Source: Candidatus Midichloria sp.
Lineage (GTDB): Bacteria; Pseudomonadota; Alphaproteobacteria; Rickettsiales; Midichloriaceae
DNA: 36,374 nt
Assembly: GCA_030073355.1 (NCBI GenBank)
Contig: JALDTH010000004.1
Location: 1 to 36,374, forward strand
Direction of reading: 5' to 3'
Positions 22,889-32,659 of the stretch are shown in pieces. The translations under genes were made by a program, and so were the position numbers. The notes under the pieces were generated by a model. It did no database searches. It was not told the origin of the DNA and was given only the letters and a program-made list of their open reading frames with translations. The stretch's first letter is position 1, and each line of letters begins with the position of its first letter.

Positions 22889-24146
22889 AGAAAATCAGGA
22901 AGGCTTTATAGAAGGTATGCGAAAACGTGGAGAGGAAATTGATCTTGCTCAACTACTTGAATTAGATGCATCTATAAGAAAACAAAAATCTATCTTACAA
23001 GAATTGCAAAATAAAAGAAATCAAATCGCAAAGCAGGTAGGAATATTAAAATCAAAAAATAGCCCTGTACCGGAAAATTTATTCTCAGAAGTGGAAAGCA
23101 TTAATAAAGAATCTCCAATAATTGAACAACAAATCGCAGAACTAGATTCAGAGCTACAACATTTGCTTTGTAGGTTGCCGAATAACTCAGCAGCTGACGT
23201 CCCATTTGGTAGGTGTGAAGAAGATAACATAGTCATAAGGAAGGTTGGAGAGGCCAGACAATTTGATTTTATCCCTAAACAACATTTTGATATTGATAAA
23301 AACTGCATGGATTTTGAAAAAGCGGCTGAAATTTCTGGCTCTCGGTTTGTAATTCTAAAAAATGACTTCGCACTAATGGAAAGAGCGTTAATAAATTTTA
23401 TGTTAGATCATCATACTGAACAGTTTGGTTATACTGAGTTCTCTTTACCTTATATGGTAAATTCAGAGGCTATGTTCGGTACTGGGCAGCTGCCGAAATT
23501 TAGTGAAGACTCTTTTGAAACTAAAGATGGATTTAGATTGATACCAACCGCAGAAGTACCATTAACCAATCTAGTTTCAGATCAGATAGTTGAAGAAAAG
23601 CAGCTTCCTCTCAGAATGACTGCTCATACTCCATGTTTTAGATCAGAGGCTGGAAGCGCTGGTAAAGACACTAGAGGAATGTTAAGGCAACATCAATTTC
23701 ATAAAGTAGAATTAGTGAGCATAGTCAAACCAGAAGACTCAGAGAATGAAATAGAACGTATGACTTCAGTTGCTGAGAGTGTACTACAAAAGTTAGAATT
23801 ACCATATAGAGTTATGCTTCTATGCTCTCAGGATATGGGATTTTCTGCAAAGAAGACTTACGATATAGAAGTTTGGTTGCCTGGGCAAAATTGTTATCGA
23901 GAGATTTCTAGCTGCTCTAATTGTGGCGATTTCCAAGCACGCAGAATGAAAGCACGCTACCGAGACGAAACAAACAAACAAATCTTTACTTTACATACGC
24001 TTAATGGTTCTGCTTTGGCTGTGGGTAGAACAATGGTTGCAATTCTAGAAAATTATCAAAACGAAAATGGTGACATTATTATCCCAAAAGTGCTACAAAG
24101 TTATATGAATAACAAAACGGTAATCAAGGCTAGTAAAAATGGATGA
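22866..24146 (+). CDS. serS: Serine-tRNA ligase
   Basis: Charges tRNA-Ser and tRNA-Sec-type substrates with serine. The 426-residue protein has the N-terminal tRNA-binding coiled coil (residues about 30-100, with LQELQNKRNQIAKQVG), motif 2 with FRSEAGSAGKDTRGMLRQHQ, TAEVPLTNLVSDQIV, and motif 3 with ALAVGRTMVAILENYQ. Length and motifs are normal. It starts within tatC and its end overlaps the start of the dead RDD gene. Confidence 0.97.
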   Translation: MWDIKFIRENQEGFIEGMRKRGEEIDLAQLLELDASIRKQKSILQELQNKRNQIAKQVGILKSKNSPVPENLFSEVESINKESPIIEQQIAELDSELQHLLCRLPNNSAADVPFGRCEEDNIVIRKVGEARQFDFIPKQHFDIDKNCMDFEKAAEISGSRFVILKNDFALMERALINFMLDHHTEQFGYTEFSLPYMVNSEAMFGTGQLPKFSEDSFETKDGFRLIPTAEVPLTNLVSDQIVEEKQLPLRMTAHTPCFRSEAGSAGKDTRGMLRQHQFHKVELVSIVKPEDSENEIERMTSVAESVLQKLELPYRVMLLCSQDMGFSAKKTYDIEVWLPGQNCYREISSCSNCGDFQARRMKARYRDETNKQIFTLHTLNGSALAVGRTMVAILENYQNENGDIIIPKVLQSYMNNKTVIKASKNG

Positions 24147-24592
24147 TAAGAAATTGTTAGATAATTTTGAATATGCTTCGTTTAATCGCAGAATATTCTC
24201 TAGTACAATAGATGTTTTGATATTACTAATTTATCAGATTTTTTCTGTATAACAATAAGGGGCTAGCAGTCATGATAGGCGAATTTTTTAAGTCTAGAAA
24301 CAATACTGTGAGCTCTGAAGAATTATGGCAATTGCTTATTCTTTGTTAGTTTTTGGAACTATAAAGGCCAAACTCCTGGAAAGATGATTACGAAATGTAA
24401 GATAGCTGATGCTAGCTCTGGGGCTACTCTAACAATGAAGCAGTGTATAATAAGGTTTGTTTTATTATGACCTCTTTCACTAAAAGAAAGCAAGGCTTAC
24501 ATGATATGATTGCAAACACTATAGTCATTCTTGATAAGAGACTGAGCGGTGATGCTAAATCTCTAGAGAAAAAGATTAAATTTAACTGCTAA
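24139..24592 (+). pseudogene. RDD family membrane protein, broken
   Basis: Begins at an ATG overlapping the serS stop. The opening NFEYASFNRRIFSSTIDVLI and LLIYQIFS resembles the RDD family N-terminus, in which the Arg and Asp of the first membrane helix are conserved. A stop follows at about 24250, and many more stops break the middle. The family's central motif survives as YKGQTPGKMITKCKIADA, then SSGATLTMKQCIIRFVLL, and the last helix as KRKQGLHDMIANTIVILDKR, which ends at the stop at 24592. The role of the family is mostly unknown; some members are ion antiporters. At least three lesions are seen. Confidence 0.85.
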
Positions 24593-24625
24593 CATCGTGT
24601 ATTGATTAATCTGCGGCAGTGGATT

Positions 24626-25934
24626 TCAGCTCTGTTTCATTATAGTAGGAGTACTGAAAGATTCTGAGGGGACAAAATTAATTACCTGTGTTATATCGAA
24701 TTCTGTATTGAGTTTTGGCATTTGGCCCATAGGTTTCACATCAAAAGTTATAGGAGAACTTACTCCAATTGGAATAAAGTAATATTTCGTAATGGAATTT
24801 AGCATTTGGCTAAGTACATCGTATCTAGCAGCCATCGCTCCACTTATCCTATTGTTTCCGTTTCCTGGTAAGGGGCAGTACGCCTTGTTAATGTAAAGCT
24901 CGCCGTTCATTATATCAGCATTTAAAGCAAAATCATGAATTTCTTGGTTGAAAAGATTTATTGAACTTACATATAACTCTATGTAAGTGGTAATTAGATT
25001 GTTAAGGATAGAGTCAGACGAATAAGAATGGTAGTCTAACAAATTAATAATCTCAGCGATTTCATCAAATTTTTCACTTTGTAAGAAGTAGTATATTGAA
25101 AAATTTTAGAGCATTATTCTTAAAAGACGAATCAGAATTTATTATGATTTGGCGAGCTTGGAAGGCTGATACTTCTTTCTTTATCGGTTGCTTGCTTTTA
25201 TCTTCATTTACCTCTGCAATAGCAATTGTGAAATCCTTTAGATTATAAATATCAAGCGAGGTTTTTCAATGAAATTCAGGATCATCGTAAAGTTTGTCTC
25301 CTTTACCGTATATCTCTAGGGTAAACATACTATTATCTATTTTTATCAAGGCTTCTTTCAACTTTGCCTTCTGAATTTATACCATTTAGATTTGCGCTTA
25401 AATTATATGGAGTGTTGTTGAATTTTAGATTAGAGTTTAGTTTATAACTTTTGCCTAAAATTTTAAGTCTAGCTCTTCAACCTTTAAGCATTCTATACAC
25501 TGGACTCCGAAGCTAATTTTATATTAATTAATTTTACATCTGGAAGAGCTCCTACTAAAGCAGCACCACATGTGGTTTTGAAATGCTCCACAAAATGTTC
25601 TAGATCAATTTTTGAAATTGATTGCGGCAACACGGTATATATGACTAGCAAATTTTTTATTAAATAATACCTTGTAGCTAAGATAAATTCCTATATCTCC
25701 TTCATATATTCGTCTATTTTTCTTATCTATAATTTTAACGTCCTTGATTTCAAGATGTGGTAGCGGAAATAAAGCTGCAGTAATATCTTTTTCGATTTTT
25801 ACAAATACTGTAAGAGGCTTTAAAAAAGCTCTGCAATTCGTCCTTATACTCATTAAAAGTTAAAAAGTAAGAAAGTACAAATAGGGTTAGCAATATAGCT
25901 AAAAAAGTTTAAAATAATTATTTATAATAACCAT
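24626..25934 (-). pseudogene. AsmA-like protein, broken
   Basis: AsmA-like proteins are inner-membrane anchored, mostly periplasmic bridge proteins linked to lipid transport or outer-membrane assembly. From the ATG at 25934 a shift within a T-run is needed to read the membrane anchor (LAILLTLFVLSYFLTF), then NEYKDELQSFF. Another frame gives ITAALFPLPHLEIKDVKI and YEGDIGIYLSYKVLFNKKF, a typical AsmA N-domain. Later pieces include LKDFTIAIAEVNEDKSKQ and a longer open C-terminal part from 25042 to 24626 (NGELYINKAYCPLPGNGN, then ISGAMAARYDVLSQMLNSI). Several frameshifts and stops are needed to join them. The anchor and N-domain resemblance is fair; identity of the middle is weak. Confidence 0.65.
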
Positions 25935-25999
25935 GATAATCATGCACTACATTTATTTCTACATTCAAGCTGATAGGTAAACAAGTGGTGTTAAGTTTA

Positions 26000-26499
26000 T
26001 TAATCTTGCACGATAGTGATGCTTTCTATTATATCAGGATTTTTTACTTTACCATTTTGCTTAGTATCTCCTTTTTTGATCATATCAATAAACTCCATTC
26101 CTTTCGTAACCTTGCCAAAGGCAGTATATTGATAAATTGGCTGTTATAGCGGCTATTAGGGTCAATAGACCTAGCCATTGAAACAATTCCGCGAGTATGA
26201 TTTATCGCATTAAATTCAGCAGGTAGATTTGATTGATTGCTGCCATCAGTCCCATCGCCCTTTGGATCACCAGTTTGCACCATAAAACTATCTATTACTC
26301 TGTGAAATTTTAAGCCATTATAAAACTATTTCAACTGGGCCATACTTAAGCTTATTTTATGGTTCTTCTTTTGATTCATGTTCTCCATCCTATGTTGGTT
26401 GTTAGGTTCAATAGTATTCTCTGCAGCATGAGCCGAGCAGAATAGTAATCCAAAAAATTGCAATAATACTAGAAGAGATTTGAATAGGGAATTTAACAT
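26000..26499 (-). pseudogene. Peptidyl-prolyl cis-trans isomerase (cyclophilin type), broken
   Basis: A signal peptide is intact at the start (MLNSLFKSLLVLLQFFGLLF ending CSAHAAE), so the product was periplasmic. After a frameshift comes LKYGPVEI, then a stop and what looks like an internal deletion of about 20 codons where the family has its APKHVENF segment. The cyclophilin core resumes with [40 protein letters not shown] and GIVSMARS. Further frameshifts lead to [20 protein letters not shown] and the end IESITIVQD. The catalytic Arg of FHRV is still visible. Dead because of several frameshifts and the deletion. Confidence 0.85.
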
Positions 26500-26514
26500 G
26501 ACTTGTTGTGCTTA

Positions 26515-27315
26515 TTAATCGATAAAGGCTTCTACACTATTCAACTGCAATTTTAAGTTTTTTTCAACGACTTCTTGTACTTTTTCTTTATAAAGTATAG
26601 CAAGGCAATTAATACCAAAAGGCTGCATTGCTTGTCCTATAAGTTCTTCACCTACAAAAATTTCTGTTCTTGGTAAAATTTTTTCAGCTTCATATAAGCT
26701 TTTAAAACTTATTTTATAGATGCCTTTGCGCACTGTACCTCTATAGGTTGTTCTTGCGGTAACCTCTTGTCCTATATAGCAGCCCTTTTGATAATTTATC
26801 GCCTTAAGCTGATCCATATTTAATTCCAGCGCAAAACGCTCTCCTGGCATAAAGTCTATAGATAGTTCTGGAATCTTTAAATCTATTCTCTCGGTATGAT
26901 AGTTAAGAAGGTTATCCGTATGATCTTCGACCTGCTCTTCTTCCATAAAGCCTCTATAATAGCTAAAAGAAGGACACCTAGGATCGCTGAGGAGTCCATC
27001 ATTAAAAGAAGATTGGGAAATGACAACTTTCATATTATCCAGAATGTCTATGCTGATATCTGATTGCAGCTTATACATATTAAATTTTTTTATTACTTCG
27101 TACATGTATTTTGCTGGGATATCGATTAAGTAATGATCTTTTCGCTCTAGAATGAAAAAGTCATACAACATCTTACCTTGAGGAGTAAGCATTAGGGCAT
27201 ATAAAATGCTGTCATCTTTTAATAGATTGATATCATTAGTTACTATACCCTGAAGGAAACCTGCTATATCAGTTCCAGACATCCTAATAAGGGCTCTATA
27301 AGGTAAAATTACCAT
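26515..27315 (-). CDS. ygfZ: Folate-binding YgfZ/IBA57-family protein
   Basis: A 266-residue GcvT-like protein that, in the family, uses tetrahydrofolate to support synthesis or repair of Fe-S clusters, notably [4Fe-4S] enzymes. The family signature KGCYIGQEVTART, including the key cysteine, is present at about residues 180-192. The N-terminal half has the folate-binding fold (RMSGTDIAGFLQGIVTNDIN, later LTPQGKMLYDFFI). It overlaps the end of nuoG by 20 bases, so it is translated together with a large Fe-S protein. That pairing is consistent with a role in maturing respiratory complex I. Confidence 0.92.
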   Translation of the reverse strand: MVILPYRALIRMSGTDIAGFLQGIVTNDINLLKDDSILYALMLTPQGKMLYDFFILERKDHYLIDIPAKYMYEVIKKFNMYKLQSDISIDILDNMKVVISQSSFNDGLLSDPRCPSFSYYRGFMEEEQVEDHTDNLLNYHTERIDLKIPELSIDFMPGERFALELNMDQLKAINYQKGCYIGQEVTARTTYRGTVRKGIYKISFKSLYEAEKILPRTEIFVGEELIGQAMQPFGINCLAILYKEKVQEVVEKNLKLQLNSVEAFID

Positions 27316-29344
27316 ATTGCTTATTCAATATTTCTTGGGTACATTGAGCCATTGTTTTAGAATTTCTTGATATACAATCACTCATATAAAAATTCTTATT
27401 AGGATTAGTAAAAGAGTCTTTTTCAAACTCTCTCATCTTCCCTAGATTAATTTTCACTTCGCTTGGAATTGCACTGTTAACATATTGAAAGATAGGGAAT
27501 TCTTTTGCTATTGCTCTTCTTAGTTCGCTTAAGGAATTGATCTCTAGATCTACTTTTAACAGCTTTGCTAACGCATTTACTATTTCCCAATCAGATTTAG
27601 CATACCTAGGAGGCGGTACTGCCGCATAAGTCCTTTGGACCCTACCTTCCGTGTTAACAAAAGTTGAGTCTTTTTCAGTGTAAGCAGCGCTAGGTAGTAT
27701 AATATCAGCCCTATATGCTCCCTTGTCACCGTGGTGACCTTGGTATATTACAAAAGTATCTTGGGGAATCTTTTTCAAGTCTACTTCATCAGCGCCAAAT
27801 AAAAATAGTACTTTTGAATCTTCCAGAATATTTTGAATATGAATAGATTTAGATTCTGGTATAAAGCCTATATCCAAACCACCTACTCTTGAAGCAGAGG
27901 TATGAAGAATATTGAAGCCATTCCAGCCATCCCTTATTATGTCAAACTTAGTACATATTTTTTTTAGATAGTACACAAATGCTTCAAAGTCAGAGCGAGT
28001 GAAAACTGCAGCACCCACTATAATTATTGGATTTTTAGCAGTTTTTAAATACTCACTAAATGGGTGTTCTCCCTCAGCAATTTGCTTTAAAATCCAAGGG
28101 TTGTTGCCTAAGTGCTTATAATCATATTGTAAATCAACTTTTTCACCAATTAATGCAATTTGAGTTTTATTATGCAAAAAGGCTTTTCTGATTCTTGCAT
28201 TAATAATTGCCGCTTCATGTCTTGGGTTGCTGCCGACTATGAGACATAAATCAGCTTTTTCTATTCCACTAATTGTGGTACCAAAAGTATAAAACCACCG
28301 TTCAGAATTATCCAAGAGACTGCCATCTTGTCTACAATCATAATTATCGCTTCCAATGCCATTTAGAAGTTTTTTGGCTAAAAACATTGTCTCTATATCA
28401 GTAAAGTCTCCAGCTATGGCTCCTACTTTTTGTGAATTAGTAGTTAATATTTTATTTTTAACCTCGGTTAAAGCGGTATCCCAATCGCATGGTTCTAATT
28501 TACCGTCCTTTTTGACTATTGGTATATCAAGCCTTTGGTATTTTAAGCCATCGTACGCAAATCTTGTCTTGTCAGAAATCCACTCTTCGTTAATATCATC
28601 GTTAGGATTTGGAAGGATCCGCATTACTTCTGTTCCTCTACTGTTTATTACTATATTACTACCAACTGCATCTAATACGTCTATTGAGTTGGTTCTCTTG
28701 AGCTCCCAAGAACGGAATTGAAATTCATACGGCTTAGCAGTTAATGCTCCTACTGGGCAAAGGTCGATAATATTACCCGATAATTCAGAAGAAACAGCCT
28801 TCCCAATATAAGTAGTAATCTCCATATCCTCACCACGCCCTATAGCTCCAAGCTCATTGGTTCCCGCTACATCTTCTAAGAATCTAACACATCTTGTGCA
28901 ATGGATACAGCGATTCATGTTAGTACTGATCAAAGGTCCCATGTATTTATCAACAACTGCGCGCTTTTCTTCTTCAAATCTGCTGTATCCATTGCCATAT
29001 TTCAAGGCTTGATCCTGGAGGTCACATTCACCACCTTGGTCACAAATTGGGCAATCCAGCGGATGGTTAATCAGCAAAAATTCCATTACTCCTTCCCTTG
29101 CTTTTTTTACCATCGCAGTGTCAGTATGCACAATCATGCCATCTACAACAGGTTGAGCACAACTTGCTACTGGCTTTGGGCTTTTTTCGATTTCTACTAA
29201 ACACATCCTACAATTGCCAGCAATCTCTAGCTTCTCATGGTAGCAAAATCTTGGGATTTCAGCTCCAGCTACTTCACATGCTTGTAGAACTGTTGCTCCA
29301 TTTGAAACTTCTATTTCTATACCGTTGACAGTTAATTTTGTCAT
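27296..29344 (-). CDS. nuoG: NADH-quinone oxidoreductase subunit G
   Basis: The 682-residue peripheral-arm subunit of complex I that carries several Fe-S clusters in the electron path from NADH. The N-terminal [2Fe-2S] domain has Cys at RFCYHEKLEIAGNCRMC and ASCAQPV. This is followed by HPLDCPICDQGGECDLQDQ with its His-Cys ligand set and by the [4Fe-4S] region NRCIHCTRCVRF and IIDLCPVGALTAKP. The remainder is the molybdopterin-oxidoreductase-like domain. Length is close to that of rickettsial NuoG. The frame is unbroken over 2 kb, in strong contrast to the cco genes next to it. No other nuo gene is in the window. It is 143 bases downstream of the dead ccoP on the same strand. Confidence 0.97.
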   Translation of the reverse strand: MTKLTVNGIEIEVSNGATVLQACEVAGAEIPRFCYHEKLEIAGNCRMCLVEIEKSPKPVASCAQPVVDGMIVHTDTAMVKKAREGVMEFLLINHPLDCPICDQGGECDLQDQALKYGNGYSRFEEEKRAVVDKYMGPLISTNMNRCIHCTRCVRFLEDVAGTNELGAIGRGEDMEITTYIGKAVSSELSGNIIDLCPVGALTAKPYEFQFRSWELKRTNSIDVLDAVGSNIVINSRGTEVMRILPNPNDDINEEWISDKTRFAYDGLKYQRLDIPIVKKDGKLEPCDWDTALTEVKNKILTTNSQKVGAIAGDFTDIETMFLAKKLLNGIGSDNYDCRQDGSLLDNSERWFYTFGTTISGIEKADLCLIVGSNPRHEAAIINARIRKAFLHNKTQIALIGEKVDLQYDYKHLGNNPWILKQIAEGEHPFSEYLKTAKNPIIIVGAAVFTRSDFEAFVYYLKKICTKFDIIRDGWNGFNILHTSASRVGGLDIGFIPESKSIHIQNILEDSKVLFLFGADEVDLKKIPQDTFVIYQGHHGDKGAYRADIILPSAAYTEKDSTFVNTEGRVQRTYAAVPPPRYAKSDWEIVNALAKLLKVDLEINSLSELRRAIAKEFPIFQYVNSAIPSEVKINLGKMREFEKDSFTNPNKNFYMSDCISRNSKTMAQCTQEILNKQYGNFTL

Positions 29345-29487
29345 ACCTTATCTTACTAATTTATAAACTTAAATTTTCCTTATAATACCGTTATTGTCAA
29401 TTCCCTAATAAAGGACAGTACTACTTATTTAACAACGATTAAGTAACATTATACACAGGAATAGTTACCAATCATCTAAAAAATAAG

Positions 29488-30351
29488 TTATTCTCCTCCT
29501 TCAAGTTGATGCACATAAATTGTTAATTGTCTTATAGTTGAATCAGATAATTTGCTGATCCAATAAGGCATTACGCCGCTTCTGCCTGAATATATAACAT
29601 CAAATATGCTTTCATAGCTACTGCCATAAAGTGATACTGCATCTCTTAAGTTTAGAGCGCCAAATTCCCTACCTCCCTCTCCATCCATTCCGTGACAATA
29701 AGCACAATTTTCTATGAATAGCCTTTGCGCACTTAAATCTTCATCAGGTTTCTTGCTGGATAAAGAAATGACATAATTAGTTAAAGCAGCAATTTGTTCT
29801 GAAGTTAAAATTTTATCTTTACCAAAGGCAGATATTTGCGACTCTCTTGTTTCCTCATGACCTGATCTAATACCATACTTTATTGTGGTATAGATATCTT
29901 CTAACTTTCCACCCCAAAGCCAAGCATCCGTAGTTAAATTAGTGTAGCCCCACAATGCCTCCACCGCCTCCTACACCATGACACAAGGGGCGCAGTTGTT
30001 TTCAAATGCTGATCTACCACCTGCAAGAGCAAATTTAAAAAGTTTTTCAAGAAGTTTTTCATTTTTTAAGATTTCTTCAAAAGAGGCTTTGTCAAATTCA
30101 GCTTGGTATTTAGCTCGAATTGCTACTATTTCATTTTGACTTTCTTCTAACTCTTTCTGTGAAGACCAATCTAACAACCCATTGCTATGTGGAGTAGGCC
30201 AGGAGGGATAGAGTATCCAATATATTAAGGTAAAGAATAAGGTGCAGTAAAAAAATAATCTTAGCCAAAATGGATCAAGATTATTATATTCTTCTATACC
30301 ATCCCAACTATGGCCAGTAGTAACAGGCCTTTTCTTTACTTCTTTAGGCAT
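29488..30351 (-). pseudogene. ccoP: cbb3 oxidase diheme subunit CcoP, first heme site broken
   Basis: CcoP carries two c-type hemes that feed electrons to the cbb3 oxidase. The N-terminal part is intact and typical: HSWDGIEEYNNLDPFWLRLF, a membrane helix, and YPSWP. The first heme motif should read CAPCHG, but a two-base insertion after the second Cys codon turns it into CAPCVMV followed by TAG. A few codons later a one-base insertion restores the frame, giving GYTNLTTDAWLWGGKL, and the rest, with the second heme motif CAYCHGMDGEGG, is open to the stop at 29488. Thus the gene needs stop readthrough and would still lack its first heme. Last gene of the ccoN-O-Q-P order. Confidence 0.92.
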
Positions 30352-30375
30352 ATCAGTTAATCAGAATTACTTTGC

Positions 30376-30504
30376 TTATCTTGGCCTATGACCATACTCA
30401 TCATAAATTTTACTACGATTTGGTCTATAGAGCCAAACAACAATTGCGATGCATGAAGCAATTACTACAACAAGCCCAGCGATTGATATAAAGTTTATAT
30501 TCAT
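30376..30504 (-). CDS. ccoQ: cbb3 oxidase small subunit CcoQ
   Basis: A 42-residue single-span membrane protein between the ccoO and ccoP remnants: MNINFISIAGLVVVIASCIA, then IVVWLYRPNRSKIYDEYGHR, ending PR. The family plan of one helix followed by a short basic then acidic tail (YRPNRSKIYDEYG) is clear. It is the only unbroken reading frame in the operon, which for so short a gene can be chance. The ccoO stop is 4 bases upstream of the ATG. Without CcoN, CcoO and CcoP it has no known role. Confidence 0.85.
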   Translation of the reverse strand: MNINFISIAGLVVVIASCIAIVVWLYRPNRSKIYDEYGHRPR

Positions 30505-30508
30505 AGTT

Positions 30509-31241
30509 TTACCATTTCCGTCCTTTATTAGTTTTCAAATCTAGTCTTATGCCAAGACTCTATAGATAGCCAACAATCGCATCTATCTCTGTAATTTCTG
30601 CAGATTTATTATTAAACTTTCTTATTTTAGCACCAGGATAACGTTTGTTGAAATCTTCTGTAGCTGTCTGATCTTCACCAAGGGATAATTGAATTTTTAT
30701 GTCCTCATAGTAGTGCTCTATATCTAAATCAGTATAGGGGAGACTCCTAACGATTGTAATATCTCCATTTTTCTGCTTAAATCTTCAAGATTGAGCAAAG
30801 CCTTTAACATAAAAGGATATCCAGGCAATTGATTCTGGTACTACAGAACGAGGATCGTGTAAATGCTCAATGTGCTAATCATCAGAATATTTCTCTCCTA
30901 TTCGCGCCAAGTCAGGACCAGTTCTTTTTGAGCCCAAAACAAAAGGAAAGTTATATTGGCTTTCGGCAGCTATTGAATAATGACCATATCTTTCAACTTA
31001 ATCTCTTAATGTTCTGACTTGTTGACTGTGGCATCCGTAACATCCTTCTCCTTTATAATATGCCAAAGCCTAAAAGTTCTAGTGGAGTGTAAGGTCTTCC
31101 AGCGTCAACTACCTCTATCGTGATTTCTTTTTTAAATAGTGGTAATATTTGCACCATGCCACCTATCAAAGCAACGACTACAATAAGTACAACTAAAATA
31201 AATAAACTTTTTTCTATAATACTATGGTAATTTTGTGTCAT
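30509..31241 (-). pseudogene. ccoO: cbb3 oxidase monoheme subunit CcoO, broken
   Basis: The first 62 residues are open, with the N-terminal membrane anchor (LFILVVLIVVVALIGGMVQI) and RPYTPLELLGFGI. A frameshift then hides the c-heme region, which still reads YYKGEGCYGCHSQQVRTLRD in another frame. In this frame a Glu codon has become TAA ([14 protein letters not shown]). Later [20 protein letters not shown] and EKYSDD are followed by TAG in place of Trp, then HIEHLHDPRSVVPESIAWI. Another shift leads to SLPYTDLDIEHYYEDIKIQL, FNKRYPGAKIRKF and ITEIDAIVGYL, then a further stop. Overall length of about 244 codons equals that of a normal CcoO, so nothing large is lost. Confidence 0.93.
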
Positions 31242-31243
31242 AT

Positions 31244-32634
31244 CTAACTTGCCAAAGATACTGGTTGATTATAAACCTGTTTTTGTATGCCTATTCATTT
31301 GTACATAACTCGTTATAAACTAAAACAAGTGCTCCCGACAAAAAGAAAATACCGCCGATAGCTCGAATCACATAATATGAGTGCAGAACTATAACAGACT
31401 ATAAGAAAGAATATTTTTAAGAAGCCCATATTATCATAACTACGCCACATTAAGCCTTGGGTAATGCCTGCTGTCAACATAGAAGTTATATATAATACAA
31501 TGCCAACTGTCGCTAGCCAAAAGTGTACATTCACTAACTCTACCGAATACATTTTTTCTCTTTTCCATAAAATAGGTAGCAATATGATATATTGCCCCGA
31601 AACTTATCATAGCGACCCACCCTAAGGCTCCAGAATGAACGTGATTAATAGTCCACTCTGTACAATGAACTTAATGCGTTTATTGATTTTATTGCCATTA
31701 ACGGCCCTTCAAAGGTACTCATGCAGTAAAAGGCTAACGCTGTAATAAGAAATTTTAAGACCGGATCTTCTCTTAATTTGTGACAAGCACTGGATAAAGT
31801 CATGAGCCCATTTATCATTCCTCCCCATGAAGGAAGCCATAAGATAATTGACATAGTCATGCCAAGAGTTTTGTACCCAGTGTCTGGTAAGGAAGTATAG
31901 CGTAAGTGAATGAGGACCTGCCCAAATATAAATAAATACCAGCCCCCAAAAGTGAAGAATAGAAAGCCTATAAGAATAAACAGGCTGATTAGCTCTTTTT
32001 GGCAAAAAATAATAAGCAATTCCAAGAAAACCTGCGGTGAGGAAGAAACCCACAGCATTATGACCATATCACCATTGAATCATAGCAGATTGCACCCCTG
32101 AAAAGGCCGCTAATACTCCATGTACTAAATAGAGAAGAAATAGGTATGGAGATATTATTCCCTAGGTTTAGCATGGGCAACTACAATTATAAATGCCAAA
32201 AAACCAATTAGCTACATATATATGAGGTTCTTGCCGTTTGATAATCGAGGTCATAAATACGTATAAATATGTTACCCAAATAATAATAGTCAGCAATATA
32301 TCAGCAGCATACCATTCAGGTTCTGCATATTCTTTTCCTTGGGTAATGCCCATTACGTATCCTTTATATTACAGGTGCGTTGTACCACAAATAATGAAGT
32401 TGCCATTAATATATTCCCTACAAAAGCAAATATTACTCCAGAAGTATGTACTGGTCTGAGTCTTCCAAACGTTGTCCATGGTAGATCAAAATTCAGTAAA
32501 GGATAAGTCATTTGTAGAGCAATAAGAACTCCAGCAGAAAGGCCTACTACTGCCCAAAAAATAGATGCAGCTGTAAACCATCTAACCACCTAATTATCAT
32601 AATTATCAACAATATCCTTATCAACAATATCCAT
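31244..32634 (-). pseudogene. ccoN: cbb3 oxidase catalytic subunit CcoN, broken
   Basis: The heme-copper catalytic subunit. From the ATG at 32634 the N-terminus MDIVDKDIVDNYDN meets a TAG in place of Lys before VVRWFTAASIFWAVVGLSAG. RPVHTSGVIFAFVGN carries a heme ligand His. After VVQRTC about 25 codons seem to be deleted, and a shifted frame resumes with [13 protein letters not shown] and [18 protein letters not shown] then shows TGA instead of the second Trp of the [10 protein letters not shown] motif. After [20 protein letters not shown] a shift leads to [20 protein letters not shown] and [18 protein letters not shown]. Further shifts lead to [20 protein letters not shown] and the C-terminal YYVIRAIGGIFFLSGALVLV. 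At least six lesions are seen. First gene of the operon. Confidence 0.94.
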
Positions 32635-32659
32635 AGCTTTATTTTATCATTTATTTAAT

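Noticed and set aside
29345..29487. Promoter for nuoG with a TTGACA box near 29395-29400
   Set aside because: The -35-like hexamer is perfect but no -10 element lies at a suitable distance, so I do not list it as a promoter.
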